NCBI GenBank assembly: GCA_965202895.1
Contig: OZ241901.1
Span: forward strand, 434,001 to 498,000
Source: JAJDXW01 sp965202895
GTDB lineage: Bacteria > Pseudomonadota > Gammaproteobacteria > HK1
Length of the DNA stretch: 64,000 nt
Direction of reading: 5' to 3'
Part shown: piece after piece, positions 33,251 through 41,866 of the stretch
How positions within the stretch are numbered: position 1 is the first letter of the stretch
Layout of the letters: each line of letters begins with the position of its first letter
The notes under the pieces: model-generated
What the model saw: the letters and a program-made list of their open reading frames with translations, nothing else
What the model was told of the DNA's origin: nothing
The model's database searches: none
Translations under genes and position numbers: made by a program

Positions 33251-34009
33251 TCACCGACCTTCGCCGCGGCGAGGGCCGGTGGGATATCCGGGCGGGCGGT
33301 CTTCGCGTTCCCCATCGGGTCTCCCGGGGTGTCGCCGCTCGCGGCGTTCGAGGTCGTCCGGCATGTCGAGGTCGAAGCGCAGCCCCGGACGGTCGACCCG
33401 GTCGATCCGCGCCCCCCGCGCCCGCGCCTGCTGAAGGTGCCGCGGGCAGCTCGCCTCGCCGTATTCGAACGAGAGCAGGGCCGGGGGGCGGACGTAGAGG
33501 GCGTTCGTCCCGGCCCCGGCCTCGTCCGGGGCGATCCGCACCAGCGCGTCTCCCGCAGCCCGGCCGGAGCCGTTCCGGCCCGCGCGCCCGTTGCCGGCCG
33601 GGCGCGGGCGGCGGGCGACCCTCGCCGGGGCCGGGGCCGCTCCCGGCGGCGGGAGCATAGCACGCAGGTCCGCCGCTTCCAGGTCCGGAAGATCGGCGGA
33701 GACGACGAGGATCGCGCCCGCCCCCCGGCTCGCCGCCTCGCGGGCCGCGAGCTCGAGCGCGTGGTTGAGCTCGATCGGCCGCGGCTCCTCGAGCCCGGCT
33801 GCACCGTGGTCGCGGGCGAGGGCGAGGGCGGCGGGATCGGGGCTCACCACGAGGACGGGAGGGCCGGCGGCGGCCGCCGCTTCCAGGGTGCGGAGGAACA
33901 TCCGGCGCACGAGGGCGGCCCGCTCGTTCGGCGCCATGACCGGGGCGAGACGGCGTTTCCCGTCGGTGAGGGAGCGGACGGGGATGACGATCCAGGTCGA
34001 GCTTTCCAC
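33251..34009 (-). CDS. cofC: 2-phospho-L-lactate (or phosphoenolpyruvate) guanylyltransferase
   Basis: A 252-residue nucleotidyltransferase of the CofC/FbiD family, activating the F420 side-chain precursor with GTP. Signatures are WIVIPVRSLTDGKRRLAPVM at the N-terminus, VVSADLPDLEAADLRAM, and TNALYVRPPALLSFEYG. The tail has LRFDLDMPDDLE. An Arg/Pro/Gly insert near residues 128-150 and a charged C-terminal tail are extra. Whether it prefers phospholactate, phosphoenolpyruvate or another acid cannot be judged from sequence. It lies between cofD and the FO synthase gene, all in one direction. Confidence 0.9.
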   Translation of the reverse strand: MESSTWIVIPVRSLTDGKRRLAPVMAPNERAALVRRMFLRTLEAAAAAGPPVLVVSPDPAALALARDHGAAGLEEPRPIELNHALELAAREAASRGAGAILVVSADLPDLEAADLRAMLPPPGAAPAPARVARRPRPAGNGRAGRNGSGRAAGDALVRIAPDEAGAGTNALYVRPPALLSFEYGEASCPRHLQQARARGARIDRVDRPGLRFDLDMPDDLERRERRHPGRPDGEREDRPPGYPTGPRRGEGR

Positions 34010-34121
34010 GACGCGGCGGTGAGGACAGGGAGGATTTGTTCGTTCGGGCGTGTTCGGGCGGCGGCCGGGCCGGGCGCGGTCCGCCGGCGGCTGGCCGACG
34101 GCCGGAGCCCGGGCCGCGATC

Positions 34122-35075
34122 CTATCCCCGACGAAGGAGGCGCGCGAACTCGAGGACCCTCGCGGCGAGCCGGACCCGGTCTTCGCCGGTGCGCATGACG
34201 GTCCGCTCGACCCGCACCCGGACCCCGGCTCCCGCCGACTCGATCGCGCGGGCGAGCGCGCGGTCCGTCTCGTCGAGGACGAAGCCGTCGAGGAGGTCGC
34301 GGTAGCGGTCGGCGACGGCCGCCGCGGAGGCTTCGACCCCGAGCTCCCGCATGATCTTGGCCGCCGGCCCCTTGATTGCGCGGCCCCCCACGATGGGCGA
34401 TACCGCGACGACCGGGGCCGCGCACCGGGCGAGGGCCTCGCGCGCGCCGGGGACGGCGAGGATCGGGTCCACGCTGAGGTAGGGGTTCGACGGGCAGACG
34501 ACCACCGCCTCGAGGGCCGGGTCCGCGAGGGCGGATGCGAACGCGGCCGACATCCGGGCCGACCGGGCGCCCTCGAAGCGGAGCCCCCGCACCGCCGGCT
34601 CGCAGGCCCGGCGCACGAAGTACTCCTGGAAGGGGAGGTCGCCCGCGCCGGTCTCGACGACGGTGCGCACCGGCTCGTCGCACATGGGCGCGATCCGGGA
34701 CGGCGCGCCGAGGCGCCCGGAGAGGTCGGAGGTCACCCGGCTCAGGGTCTCCCCGGCCCGCAGGCGGCGGGTGCGCTCGACGTGGGTGGCGAGGTCGCGG
34801 TCGCCGAGGCGGAACCAGTCCTCGCCGCCGAGCGCCGCGAGCGCGTCGAGGAAGCGCCAGGTCTCGCCCGCGAGCCCCCATCCCGTCTCCGGGTTGGCGC
34901 GGCCCGACAGGGTGTACGTCACGGTGTCGAGGTCGGGGCTGATGTGAAGCCCCAAGTGCTCGAAATCGTCCCCGGTGTTGACGACGGTGAGGAGATCGGC
35001 CGGCGCGTCGAGCGCCGTCTGGAGGCCGGCCGCGAGCTTTGCGCCGCCGACCCCGCCCGCGAGCGCGAGGATCAC
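34122..35075 (-). CDS. cofD: 2-phospho-L-lactate transferase
   Basis: A 317-residue CofD/FbiA enzyme transferring the activated phospho-acid to FO, yielding F420-0 or its dehydro form. Hallmarks are ILALAGGVGGAKLAAGLQ at the N-terminus, VVNTGDDFEHLGLHISPDLD, and VVVCPSNPYLSVDPILAVPG. The C-terminal VERTVMRTGEDRVRLAARVL is also typical. The start is GTG 35075, eight bases after the cofE stop, so expression is probably coupled. It continues the F420 gene order. Confidence 0.95.
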   Translation of the reverse strand: MILALAGGVGGAKLAAGLQTALDAPADLLTVVNTGDDFEHLGLHISPDLDTVTYTLSGRANPETGWGLAGETWRFLDALAALGGEDWFRLGDRDLATHVERTRRLRAGETLSRVTSDLSGRLGAPSRIAPMCDEPVRTVVETGAGDLPFQEYFVRRACEPAVRGLRFEGARSARMSAAFASALADPALEAVVVCPSNPYLSVDPILAVPGAREALARCAAPVVAVSPIVGGRAIKGPAAKIMRELGVEASAAAVADRYRDLLDGFVLDETDRALARAIESAGAGVRVRVERTVMRTGEDRVRLAARVLEFARLLRRG

Positions 35076-35082
35076 GCGAGGA

Positions 35083-35877
35083 TCACCGGAAGAGGTCCCG
35101 TTCGCGCGGACGCACGAGGTCGCGGGCGCGGCCCGCCCGCTCCGCCTCGCTCCGGTCCTCGAAGGAGAGCCCGCGGACCAGGGCCGCCGGGCGCCCCTCC
35201 GCCCCCTCTCCCATGACGATGGAGGCGGCGGACGCGATCGAGTCGGCGATCCCGACCTCGGTGACGTGGAGGGCGCGGCCGAAGAGGTCGGGCTCGCCGC
35301 GGCGGTCGAGCCGGGCGGGAAGGCCGCTCACCCCGATCGCGAGCCCGACCGTGCCCTCGCGCCACGCCCGGCCGACGCTGTCCGCCACGACGACTCCGAT
35401 CCGCGGCCCGCCGCCGCCCGCGCGGTCGGCGAGCGCGGCGCGGAGGCGGTCGGCGGAGGCGTCCGGGTCCTCGGGGAGGAGCAGCAGGTGGTCGTCCTCC
35501 TTGTCGTGCTCGACGTTCGACATGTCGGCGCCCGCGTTCGCGAGGACGATCCCGTGGCGGGTCTCGACGACGAGCACCCCGGGCGCCGCGCGCACCACCT
35601 CGGCCGATTCCCCGAGGATGGCCTCGACCGCCCGCGGGTCCTTCTGCGTTCGGGCGGCAAGCTCGTTCGCGCGCGGCGAGGGGACGACGTCCGCGAGCCG
35701 CACCACCCGTCCTTCCGCCTTGGACACGATCTTCTGCGCGACCACCAGCACGTCGCCGTCCTGGAGCGACTCCCGGGCGCGGGCGAGCGCATCGGCGAGA
35801 AGCTCGCCCGGATCGTCGCCGGGACGGACCGGGGGGAGCCCGGAGAGCGCCCGGATCCGCAGCTCCGAAGGGGTCAT
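35083..35877 (-). CDS. cofE: Coenzyme F420-0:L-glutamate ligase
   Basis: A 264-residue CofE, which adds gamma-linked glutamates to F420-0. Signatures are LQDGDVLVVAQKIVSKAEGR, ETRHGIVLANAGADMSNV, and VVVADSVGRAWREGTVGLAI followed by GVSGLPARLDRRGEPDLFGR. It is the single-domain form, without the C-terminal nitroreductase-like domain fused in mycobacterial FbiB. It lies between npdG and cofD in the F420 operon. Tail length of the product cannot be predicted. Confidence 0.95.
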   Translation of the reverse strand: MTPSELRIRALSGLPPVRPGDDPGELLADALARARESLQDGDVLVVAQKIVSKAEGRVVRLADVVPSPRANELAARTQKDPRAVEAILGESAEVVRAAPGVLVVETRHGIVLANAGADMSNVEHDKEDDHLLLLPEDPDASADRLRAALADRAGGGGPRIGVVVADSVGRAWREGTVGLAIGVSGLPARLDRRGEPDLFGRALHVTEVGIADSIASAASIVMGEGAEGRPAALVRGLSFEDRSEAERAGRARDLVRPRERDLFR

Positions 35878-35995
35878 GCCTCCGGCGGGGCTCCGGCGGG
35901 CGGATGGGCTGCGCCCGCCGCCCGCCCGGCCGGCCCGGCGAAGCGGGTGGTCCGGGCGGGCGCCCCGCGCCGAACGCCGCGGCGAAGGATCCCGG

Positions 35996-36673
35996 TCATC
36001 CCCCGGAGAGACCGGTGATCCGGATCCCGGTCCCCGTGACCTTGTGGCGCTGGTTGAGCCAGATGAGCACCGACGTCAGCGCCTCCGCCGCGACCGAGTT
36101 CGCGAGGCGGCCGGCCTGGACCCCCCGGAGGCCGGCCTCGGCGGCAAGGCGGACGACGACTTCCCGCGCCTCCGGGTCGTCCCCGCAGATGAGCACGTCG
36201 CAGTCCACCGGGTGGCCGAGCTCCGCGAGATGGACCGCGCTCACGTTCTGGAACGCGGACACCACGCGCGCACCCTCCCCGAGCACCGACTGGGTCACGA
36301 GGGCGGCGGAGTCCTCGGGGGGGAGCTGGACCCGGCTCACCCGCGGCGGGACGAGGGGTACCGTCACGTCGATGACGACCTTGCCCCGGCAACCCTCGCG
36401 GATGCTCGCGAGGGTGGGCCGCTGCGCCGCGAACGGCACCGTCACCGCCACGACGTCCGCCTCGGCCGCCGCCTCCGGGTTCACGAGCCCCGCGACCTCG
36501 CCGGCGCCCCGTCCTTCCGCGAGCCGCGCCCGGAGCTCGTTCGCGGCCCCCTCGGCCCGGTCGGCCGCACGCGACCCGACGAGCACCCGGTGGCCCTTCT
36601 CCGCCCAGCGAAGGGCGAGCCCGTAGCCGATGTTGCCCGTCCCGCCGATGACGGCGATCGTCTCCGTGGTCAA
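35996..36673 (-). CDS. npdG: F420-dependent NADP oxidoreductase (NADPH:F420 reductase)
   Basis: A 225-residue Rossmann-fold enzyme exchanging hydride between NADPH and F420. Motifs are IAVIGGTGNIGYGLALRWA for NADP, VLVGSRAADRAEGAANEL, VVAVTVPFAAQRPTL, and DVLICGDDPEAREVVVRLA. I chose TTG 36673 because GGAGG lies about eight bases upstream and it gives the family N-terminus; a frame extending to 36853 lacks family similarity. As first gene of the F420 cluster it would supply reduced cofactor for the LLM enzymes nearby. Upstream, 36674-36962 has no gene. Confidence 0.9.
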   Translation of the reverse strand: MTTETIAVIGGTGNIGYGLALRWAEKGHRVLVGSRAADRAEGAANELRARLAEGRGAGEVAGLVNPEAAAEADVVAVTVPFAAQRPTLASIREGCRGKVVIDVTVPLVPPRVSRVQLPPEDSAALVTQSVLGEGARVVSAFQNVSAVHLAELGHPVDCDVLICGDDPEAREVVVRLAAEAGLRGVQAGRLANSVAAEALTSVLIWLNQRHKVTGTGIRITGLSGG

Positions 36674-36962
36674 GCGCGTTCCTCCCTCGGGGCGGCGAGG
36701 CGCGATGATAACGGATTGGCGGCCGTCCTCCGGGCCGGAGACGCCGCGCGCGGAAGGACGGCGAGCCCCCTCGTCGCACGCTTGCCGCCGACCCGCCCCA
36801 CGCCCGCCCGAGGGGGCGAGAGAGCAGGGCGCCGATGCGACCGAGTTCGTCAACGGGGGTGGCGTCCACTCGCGATCCCCGGGTTGTCGATGATTCCGGG
36901 CTCGGACGTTCTTCCCGCGAGGAGGCCCGGCCGTCTCCGTTTCGTTCTGCTAGCCTTCCTCC

Positions 36963-37199
36963 GTGAAGACCACCGCGTACTTCGAGGCGATGCGCGAGAG
37001 GCCGGATCGGGCGGCGATCGAACGGAAGTGGGTTCGGCGCGCGATCGACGCGCCGCTCCGGGAAACCGTTCAGGCCGATGGCCGCATTCGCCGATGGGCG
37101 GCGGTCCCCGAAGCAGGAGGGCGTTACCTGCGGGTCGTGCTGATGCCAGACGGTGAAACGGTGCACAACGCCTTCTTCGACAGGAGCTTCAGGCCATGA
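36963..37199 (+). CDS. Small hypothetical protein, partner of the DUF2283 gene
   Basis: A 78-residue protein from GTG 36963. VRRAIDAPLRETVQADGRIR and RWAAVPEAGGRYLRVVLMPD resemble small DUF4258-like proteins often paired with DUF2283. It overlaps the next gene by four bases (ATGA). The pair recalls a toxin-antitoxin module, with this as the possible toxin-like member, but no activity is established for the pairing. No catalytic motif is evident. Confidence 0.75.
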   Translation: MKTTAYFEAMRERPDRAAIERKWVRRAIDAPLRETVQADGRIRRWAAVPEAGGRYLRVVLMPDGETVHNAFFDRSFRP

Positions 37200-37393
37200 A
37201 CATCCGGTACTACACCGAGACGGACACCCTGCATATCGAGTTTCGCGATGCGCCGGTTTCCGAGACCCGGGATCTCGACGAGAATACGCTCATCGACGTC
37301 GACGACCAAGGGAACGTCTGCGCCATCACCGTGGAGCATGCATCGACGCGAGCGGGGATCCCGCGGTTCTCCTACGAGCAGATCGCCGCCTGA
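37196..37393 (+). CDS. DUF2283 family protein
   Basis: A 65-residue DUF2283 protein, recognised by MNIRYYTETDTLHIEFRD, a central DENTLIDVDDQGNVCAITVE strand pair and the end IPRFSYEQIAA. It overlaps the preceding gene by four bases. DUF2283 proteins are commonly encoded next to small toxin-like genes and may be antitoxins. A truncated family C repeat begins about 25 bp after its stop. Confidence 0.82.
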   Translation: MNIRYYTETDTLHIEFRDAPVSETRDLDENTLIDVDDQGNVCAITVEHASTRAGIPRFSYEQIAA

Positions 37394-37418
37394 GGTCCGC
37401 GGGCCGGGAAGCCGCCGC

Positions 37419-37617
37419 CGTTCCTGGGAACGGCGCGTCCCGAGGACGCTCGTGTCCCGCCCGCAGATGGGGCGGCAAGACCGCCGCCGATCGATGCGGG
37501 CGAGACACGTGCGTTCCCAGGACGCCCAACGTCCGGGTCGGACGCCTTGCCCATGACCTGCGCTGCTCTGATTCGACCGAACCGGGTTCACGATTCCGAA
37601 GCGTGAAACGATCCTGG
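37419..37617 (-). mobile_element. MITE-like element family C, copy 2 (truncated, loop state I)
   Basis: The right end on the plus strand is the family C left terminus in reverse; its complement reads CCAGGATCGTTTCACGC (37601-37617). The core palindrome and most of the outer arm are present, but the opposite terminus is missing next to the DUF2283 stop, so no target duplication can be tested. Loop orientation relative to the ends is opposite to copy 1. Confidence 0.75.
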
Positions 37618-37620
37618 CGG

Positions 37621-37728
37621 TCGAACGGCCGCCGTTTCCGGGCGGCGGGGCGGTCGCCGACCACATGGCCGAAGCGGAAAGTGTCTCCATGTCGAACGGG
37701 GGCCGTTTCCGGGTATCGGGGCGGTCGG
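37621..37728. repeat. Two 36-bp imperfect direct repeats upstream of the first LLM gene
   Basis: 37621-37656 and 37693-37728 share TCGAACGG, GCCGTTTCCGGG and CGGGGCGGTCG, about 31 of 36 positions. The first copy contains the small palindrome AACGGCCGCCGTT. They lie 48 to 155 bp before the GTG of the LLM gene and could be duplicated regulator sites. Confidence 0.7.
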
Positions 37729-37775
37729 GTTACCCTTCGCGCCGGACCTCTCGACCTCGATAAGGAGCGCGCACG

Positions 37776-38816
37776 GTGAAGCTGGGTCTCGTGGCGGGCT
37801 ACTCGCCCGCGGAAATGTCGGTGCCGATGGACCTCATCCTCGAAGCGGAGAACCTCGGCTTCGACTCGGTGTGGACCTCGGAGGCGTGGGGCTCGGACGC
37901 GGTCACCCCCGCCGCGTGGATCCTCGCCCGGACCTCGCGCATCCACGTGGGCACCGCGATCATCCAGATGGGGGCGCGGGCCCCCGCCTGCGCCGCGATG
38001 ACCGCGATGACCCTGGACGCGATGTCGGGCGGGCGGTTCGTCCTCGGGGTGGGGCCGAGCGGCCCCCAGGTCATCGAGGGCTGGTACGGCGTCCCCTACG
38101 GCCGCCCCCTCACCCGGACCCGCGAGTACATCTCGATCATCCGCAAGATCCTCGCCCGCGAGGAGCCGCTCACCCACGAGGGCGAGCACTACCGGATCCC
38201 CTACCGGGGAGAGGATGCGACCGGGCTCGGGAAGCCGCTCCGGAGCATCCTGCACGGCAACCCCGGGCTTCGCATCTTCACCGGGGCGTTCACCGAGAAC
38301 GGCCTTCGCACGAGCGCCGAGGCAGCGGACGGGGTGTTCCCGGTGTGGATGAACCCGGAGCGCTTCGACCTCTTCGAGGGTGCGCTCCGCGAAGGCTTCC
38401 AGCGGGCCGGGAGCGGCAAGGGCCTCGAGACGTTCGAGATCGCCCCCTTCGTCGACGTGGTGTTGGACGACGACCTCGAGCGCGCGCGCCGGGTGGTCCG
38501 CGAGCAGCTCGCCCTCTATGTCGGCGGCATGGGGGCGCGGACGAAGAACTTCTACAACGACTACGCCAAGCGGCTCGGATACGAGGCGGCGGCGGTCGAG
38601 ATCCAGGACCACTTCCTCGCCGGACGCCGGCCGGAGGCGGCCGCCGCGGTGCCCGACCGGCTCATCGACGACGTGGCCCTCGTCGGCCCCGCGGACCGGA
38701 TCCGGGACCGGCTGGCGCGGTGGAAGGAGGCCGGGGCGCGCCGGCACGTCGGGTCCCTGCTCGCGCGCCACACGACGGTGGAGGCGGCCCGCCTGCTCGC
38801 GGAGGAGATCCTGTAG
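37776..38816 (+). CDS. LLM class F420-dependent oxidoreductase 1
   Basis: A 346-residue luciferase-like monooxygenase-class barrel protein. LVAGYSPAEMSVPMDLILEA, ENLGFDSVWTSEAWGSDAVT, TSRIHVGTAIIQMGARAPA and MSGGRFVLGVGPSGPQVIEG match the F420-dependent subgroup rather than FMN luciferases. The start is GTG 37776 with TAAGGAG upstream. It is followed 79 bp later by a second enzyme of the same size and fold. Nearness to a full F420 biosynthesis and reductase locus supports F420 as cofactor. Substrates of this subgroup are poorly known; CoA esters or lipophilic ketones are guesses. Confidence 0.9.
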   Translation: MKLGLVAGYSPAEMSVPMDLILEAENLGFDSVWTSEAWGSDAVTPAAWILARTSRIHVGTAIIQMGARAPACAAMTAMTLDAMSGGRFVLGVGPSGPQVIEGWYGVPYGRPLTRTREYISIIRKILAREEPLTHEGEHYRIPYRGEDATGLGKPLRSILHGNPGLRIFTGAFTENGLRTSAEAADGVFPVWMNPERFDLFEGALREGFQRAGSGKGLETFEIAPFVDVVLDDDLERARRVVREQLALYVGGMGARTKNFYNDYAKRLGYEAAAVEIQDHFLAGRRPEAAAAVPDRLIDDVALVGPADRIRDRLARWKEAGARRHVGSLLARHTTVEAARLLAEEIL

Positions 38817-38895
38817 GTCCTGCCGGGGAACCGCGGGCACCGGCGGCGGGCGGGGCCGGCCGGGCCGGGCCGGAGGCCGAAGACGCGGAGGAGGC

Positions 38896-39936
38896 ATGAA
38901 GACCGCGATCTCGTTCGGCGGCGCGGGCGCGACCGGGGAGGACTGGCCGGAGGTCGTCGAATACGTCCGCGAGGCGGAGCGGCTCGGCGTGGACTTCGCC
39001 TGGTCGGCGGAGGCGTGGGGGCAGGACGCGGTCACCCCCATCGCCTGGCTCGCCGCGGTCACCACCCGGATCCGGCTCGGGACCGGCGTCATGCAGATCA
39101 CCGCCCGCGCCCCCTCCATGACCGCGATGACCGCGCGGAGCCTCGACCTCCTGTCCGGGGGCCGGTTCGTGCTCGGGCTCGGGGTGAGCGGCCCCCAGGT
39201 CGTCGAGGGGATGCACGGGGTGCGCTTCGACCGGCCCGTCGAACGCCTCCGGGAGACCATCGACGTGATCGAGATGGGGCTCGGGGGCGAGCGCATCGCA
39301 TACGCGGGGAAGCACCTCCGGTTCCCGCTGCCGGACGGCGAAGGGAAGGCGATTGCCCTCGACGGCCCGCCCCGCGCGGACCTCCCGATCTATCTCGCCG
39401 CCCTGGGCCCCCGCAGCCTGGAGCTCGCCGGCGAACGGGCCGCGGGCTGGCTCGGCACGTCCTTCGTTCCGGAGCGGCCCGACGTCCAGCTCGATCCTCT
39501 CCGCCGGGGGGCGGGGCGCGCCGGCCGCCCCCTCTCCGCTCTCGACGTCCAGGCGGGCGGACGGCTCCGGATCACCGACGCCGTGGACGAGACGGTGGCC
39601 AAGCTCAAGCCCGCGATGGCGTTCCAGCTCGGCGGCATGGGGTCGGCGACCCGCAACTTCTACAACGACGTGTTCCGGCGGGCGGGCTGGGAGGGCGAAG
39701 CGCGCGAGGTCCGGCGGCTCTGGCTCGAACGCCGCCGCCGGGAGGCGGCGGCCGCGGTGCCGGACGACCTCATCCTGAAGAGCAGCCTCATCGGCCCGCC
39801 GGAGGCGGTGCGCGCCCGCATCCGGCTCTGCCGGGACGCCGGGGTCACCACCCTGCGCCTGAGCCCGATCGGGGACACGCTCGCCGAGCGGCTCGACCAG
39901 CTAGGGCAGGCGCTCGACCTCGCTGCCGCTCTCTGA
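38896..39936 (+). CDS. LLM class F420-dependent oxidoreductase 2
   Basis: A 346-residue paralogue of the preceding gene, sharing YVREAERLGVDFAWSAEAWG, QDAVTPIAWLAAVTTRIRLG and LSGGRFVLGLGVSGPQVVEG. GGAGGAGG precedes ATG 38896. The shared pattern SATRNFYNDVFRRAG, also present as ARTKNFYNDYAKRLG in the first enzyme, marks both as one subgroup. They probably arose by tandem duplication and diverged, since overall identity is only moderate by eye. They are probably co-transcribed and may act on related substrates or as a heteromer. Confidence 0.9.
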   Translation: MKTAISFGGAGATGEDWPEVVEYVREAERLGVDFAWSAEAWGQDAVTPIAWLAAVTTRIRLGTGVMQITARAPSMTAMTARSLDLLSGGRFVLGLGVSGPQVVEGMHGVRFDRPVERLRETIDVIEMGLGGERIAYAGKHLRFPLPDGEGKAIALDGPPRADLPIYLAALGPRSLELAGERAAGWLGTSFVPERPDVQLDPLRRGAGRAGRPLSALDVQAGGRLRITDAVDETVAKLKPAMAFQLGGMGSATRNFYNDVFRRAGWEGEAREVRRLWLERRRREAAAAVPDDLILKSSLIGPPEAVRARIRLCRDAGVTTLRLSPIGDTLAERLDQLGQALDLAAAL

Positions 39937-39956
39937 CGGGCGGCCCTCCCTCTCCG

Positions 39957-40187
39957 GCCGGGCCATTTCACGCTGCGGCATTGGTTCGCGCGGGCGAACC
40001 CGGTTCGATCGAATCGGAGCGGCGAAGGTCCTGGGAACGCTCGTGTCCCGCCCGCATCGGTCCGCAGCGGTCTTGCCGTCCCACTTGCGGGCGGGACACG
40101 AGCGTTCCCAGGAAGGGCCGCTTTCAGGAAGAGCGGCGGGCATCATCGATGCCCGCCCGCGAGCCGGCCGGCGTGAAAGGGCCCTGC
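39957..40187 (+). mobile_element. MITE-like element family C, copy 3 (loop state I), 8-bp TSD CCTCTCCG
   Basis: A 231 bp element. The left end is GCCGGGCCATTTCACGCTG; the complement of the right end is GCAGGGCCCTTTCACGCCG. Direct repeats CCTCTCCG flank it at 39949-39956 and 40188-40195, inside a longer 13-bp match. The core arms are perfect over 28 bp. Its loop is inverted relative to copy 1 although the ends have the same orientation. It lies between convergent LLM and glnA genes. Confidence 0.88.
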
Positions 40188-40232
40188 CCTCTCCGGCCGC
40201 GGGTGGCGCCGGCGCGGTCCGGCGGAGGACGG

Positions 40233-40261
40233 GGAAGGGGCGCCATCGCGGCGCCCCTTCC
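40233..40261 (-). terminator. Strong hairpin downstream of glnA
   Basis: GGAAGGGGCGCC (40233-40244) and GGCGCCCCTTCC (40250-40261) form a perfect 12-bp stem with a 5-nt loop, 11 bp beyond the glnA stop. It has no T-run, but the position strongly suggests a transcription end or 3' mRNA stabiliser. Confidence 0.7.
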
Positions 40262-40272
40262 TTCCGTTCCCG

Positions 40273-41691
40273 CTAGATGTGGTAGTAGTGGAAGAACTCC
40301 GCCGGGACCGGGTGCAGGAACACGTCGCGCGATTCCTGCTCCTTGAACGCGATGTAGTGGTCGATCACGTCTTGGGTGAAGACCCCGCCCTCCAGCAGGT
40401 AGTCGTGGTCGTCGCCGAGCGCGGCCACCGCCTCCTCCATCGAGGACGGGACCTGGGGAATGTTCCCCGCCTCCTCGGGCGAGAGCTCGTAGATGTCGGT
40501 GTCCGTGGGGTCGCCGGGGTCGATCCGGTTCCGGACCCCGTCGAGGCCCGCCATCATCATCGCGGAGAACGCGAGGTACGTGTTGGCGGAGGGGTCCGGG
40601 GGGCGGAACTCGATGCGCTTGCTGGCCGCCGCCGTCTCGTAGGTGGGGATCCGCACGGCCGCCGACCGGTTGCGCTGCGAGTAGGCGAGATAGGTCGGCG
40701 CCTCGAAGCCGGGTACCAGGCGCTTGTAGGAGTTGGTCGTCGGCGCGCAGAAGGCGAGGAGCGACGGACCGTGCCGGAGGAGGCCGCCGATGTAGTGGCG
40801 GGCGACCTCCGAGAGCTCGGCGTAGCCGTCCGCGTCGTAGAAGAGCGGCTTGTCGCCGAGCCAGAGCGACTGGTGCACGTGCATCCCGGTGCCGTTGTCG
40901 CCGAACAGGGGCTTCGGCATGAAGGTCGCGGACTTGCCGTGCGCCAGGGCCACGTTGCGGACGATGTGCTTGTACCACTGGGTCTCGTCCGCCTTGTCGC
41001 GCAACGTGCCGAAGCGGGTCGCGATCTCGCCCTGCCCGCCGGTCGCCACCTCATGGTGGTGCACCTCGAACTGGATGCCGACCTGGCCCATCTTCTCCGC
41101 CATCTCCCAGCGAAGGTCGGAGAGCTTGTCGAAGGGCGACACCGGGGTGTAGCCCTGCTTCGGCGGGATCTTGTAGCCGGTGTTGTTGCCGCCCTCGTCG
41201 CGCCCGGAGTTCCAGTCCGCCTCGTCGGATTCGACGACGTGGAACGACGAGTTGATCTTGAGGCCGAACTGCACGTGCTCGAACAGGAAGAACTCGAGCT
41301 CGGGGCCGAAGAACGCCTTGTCGGCGATGCCGGAGGCCTCGAGGTAGCGCTCGGCCTTGGTCGCGACGTAGCGCGGGTCGCGCGAGTAGCGCTCGCCGGT
41401 CATCGGGTCGTGGACGTTGCAGATCAGCTTGAGGGTCGGCTCGGACTCCGTCGGATCGATCCGGGCCGTGTCGAGGTCGGGGCGCAGCAGCATGTCCGAT
41501 TCGTCGATCGACTGGAAGCCCCGCAGGCTGGAGCCGTCGAAACCTTGACCGCGTCCGACCAGGCTCTCGTCCAATCTGGAAGCGGGGAGCGAGAAATGCT
41601 GCCAGCGACCGATGAGGTCGGTGACGAGCAGGTCCACCCGCCGTATGTCGTTGTCCCTGATGATTGCCTGTACGTCGGCAAGTGTCGCCAT
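40273..41691 (-). CDS. glnA: Glutamine synthetase, type I
   Basis: A 472-residue dodecameric glutamine synthetase, making glutamine from glutamate, ammonia and ATP. Clear signatures are GFDGSSLRGFQSIDESDMLL, FFGPELEFFLFE, FEVHHHEVATGGQGEI, KPLFGDNGTGMHVHQSLW and NRSAAVRIPTY. Tyr401 in DIYELSPEE corresponds to the adenylylated Tyr397 of enteric enzymes, so covalent control by GlnE is plausible. No glnB or ntr genes are adjacent. A family C element lies 176 bp upstream of the start, possibly in the promoter area. Confidence 0.97.
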   Translation of the reverse strand: MATLADVQAIIRDNDIRRVDLLVTDLIGRWQHFSLPASRLDESLVGRGQGFDGSSLRGFQSIDESDMLLRPDLDTARIDPTESEPTLKLICNVHDPMTGERYSRDPRYVATKAERYLEASGIADKAFFGPELEFFLFEHVQFGLKINSSFHVVESDEADWNSGRDEGGNNTGYKIPPKQGYTPVSPFDKLSDLRWEMAEKMGQVGIQFEVHHHEVATGGQGEIATRFGTLRDKADETQWYKHIVRNVALAHGKSATFMPKPLFGDNGTGMHVHQSLWLGDKPLFYDADGYAELSEVARHYIGGLLRHGPSLLAFCAPTTNSYKRLVPGFEAPTYLAYSQRNRSAAVRIPTYETAAASKRIEFRPPDPSANTYLAFSAMMMAGLDGVRNRIDPGDPTDTDIYELSPEEAGNIPQVPSSMEEAVAALGDDHDYLLEGGVFTQDVIDHYIAFKEQESRDVFLHPVPAEFFHYYHI

Positions 41692-41866
41692 CGCTCAGTA
41701 CCTCCCATGCGTCCGGCCGCGGCCCGGCGATGGGGCGGCGGCTGCCGAGTGAACGGGTGCGATCCGCCTCCGCCTCGGGTCGGCCGTGGCGGTGCGATGC
41801 CGAATCGCGGGAGGGCGTATGTTGGGTTAGCGGGACGGGAATTTCAACCTCGCGAACGCCGCGGGG

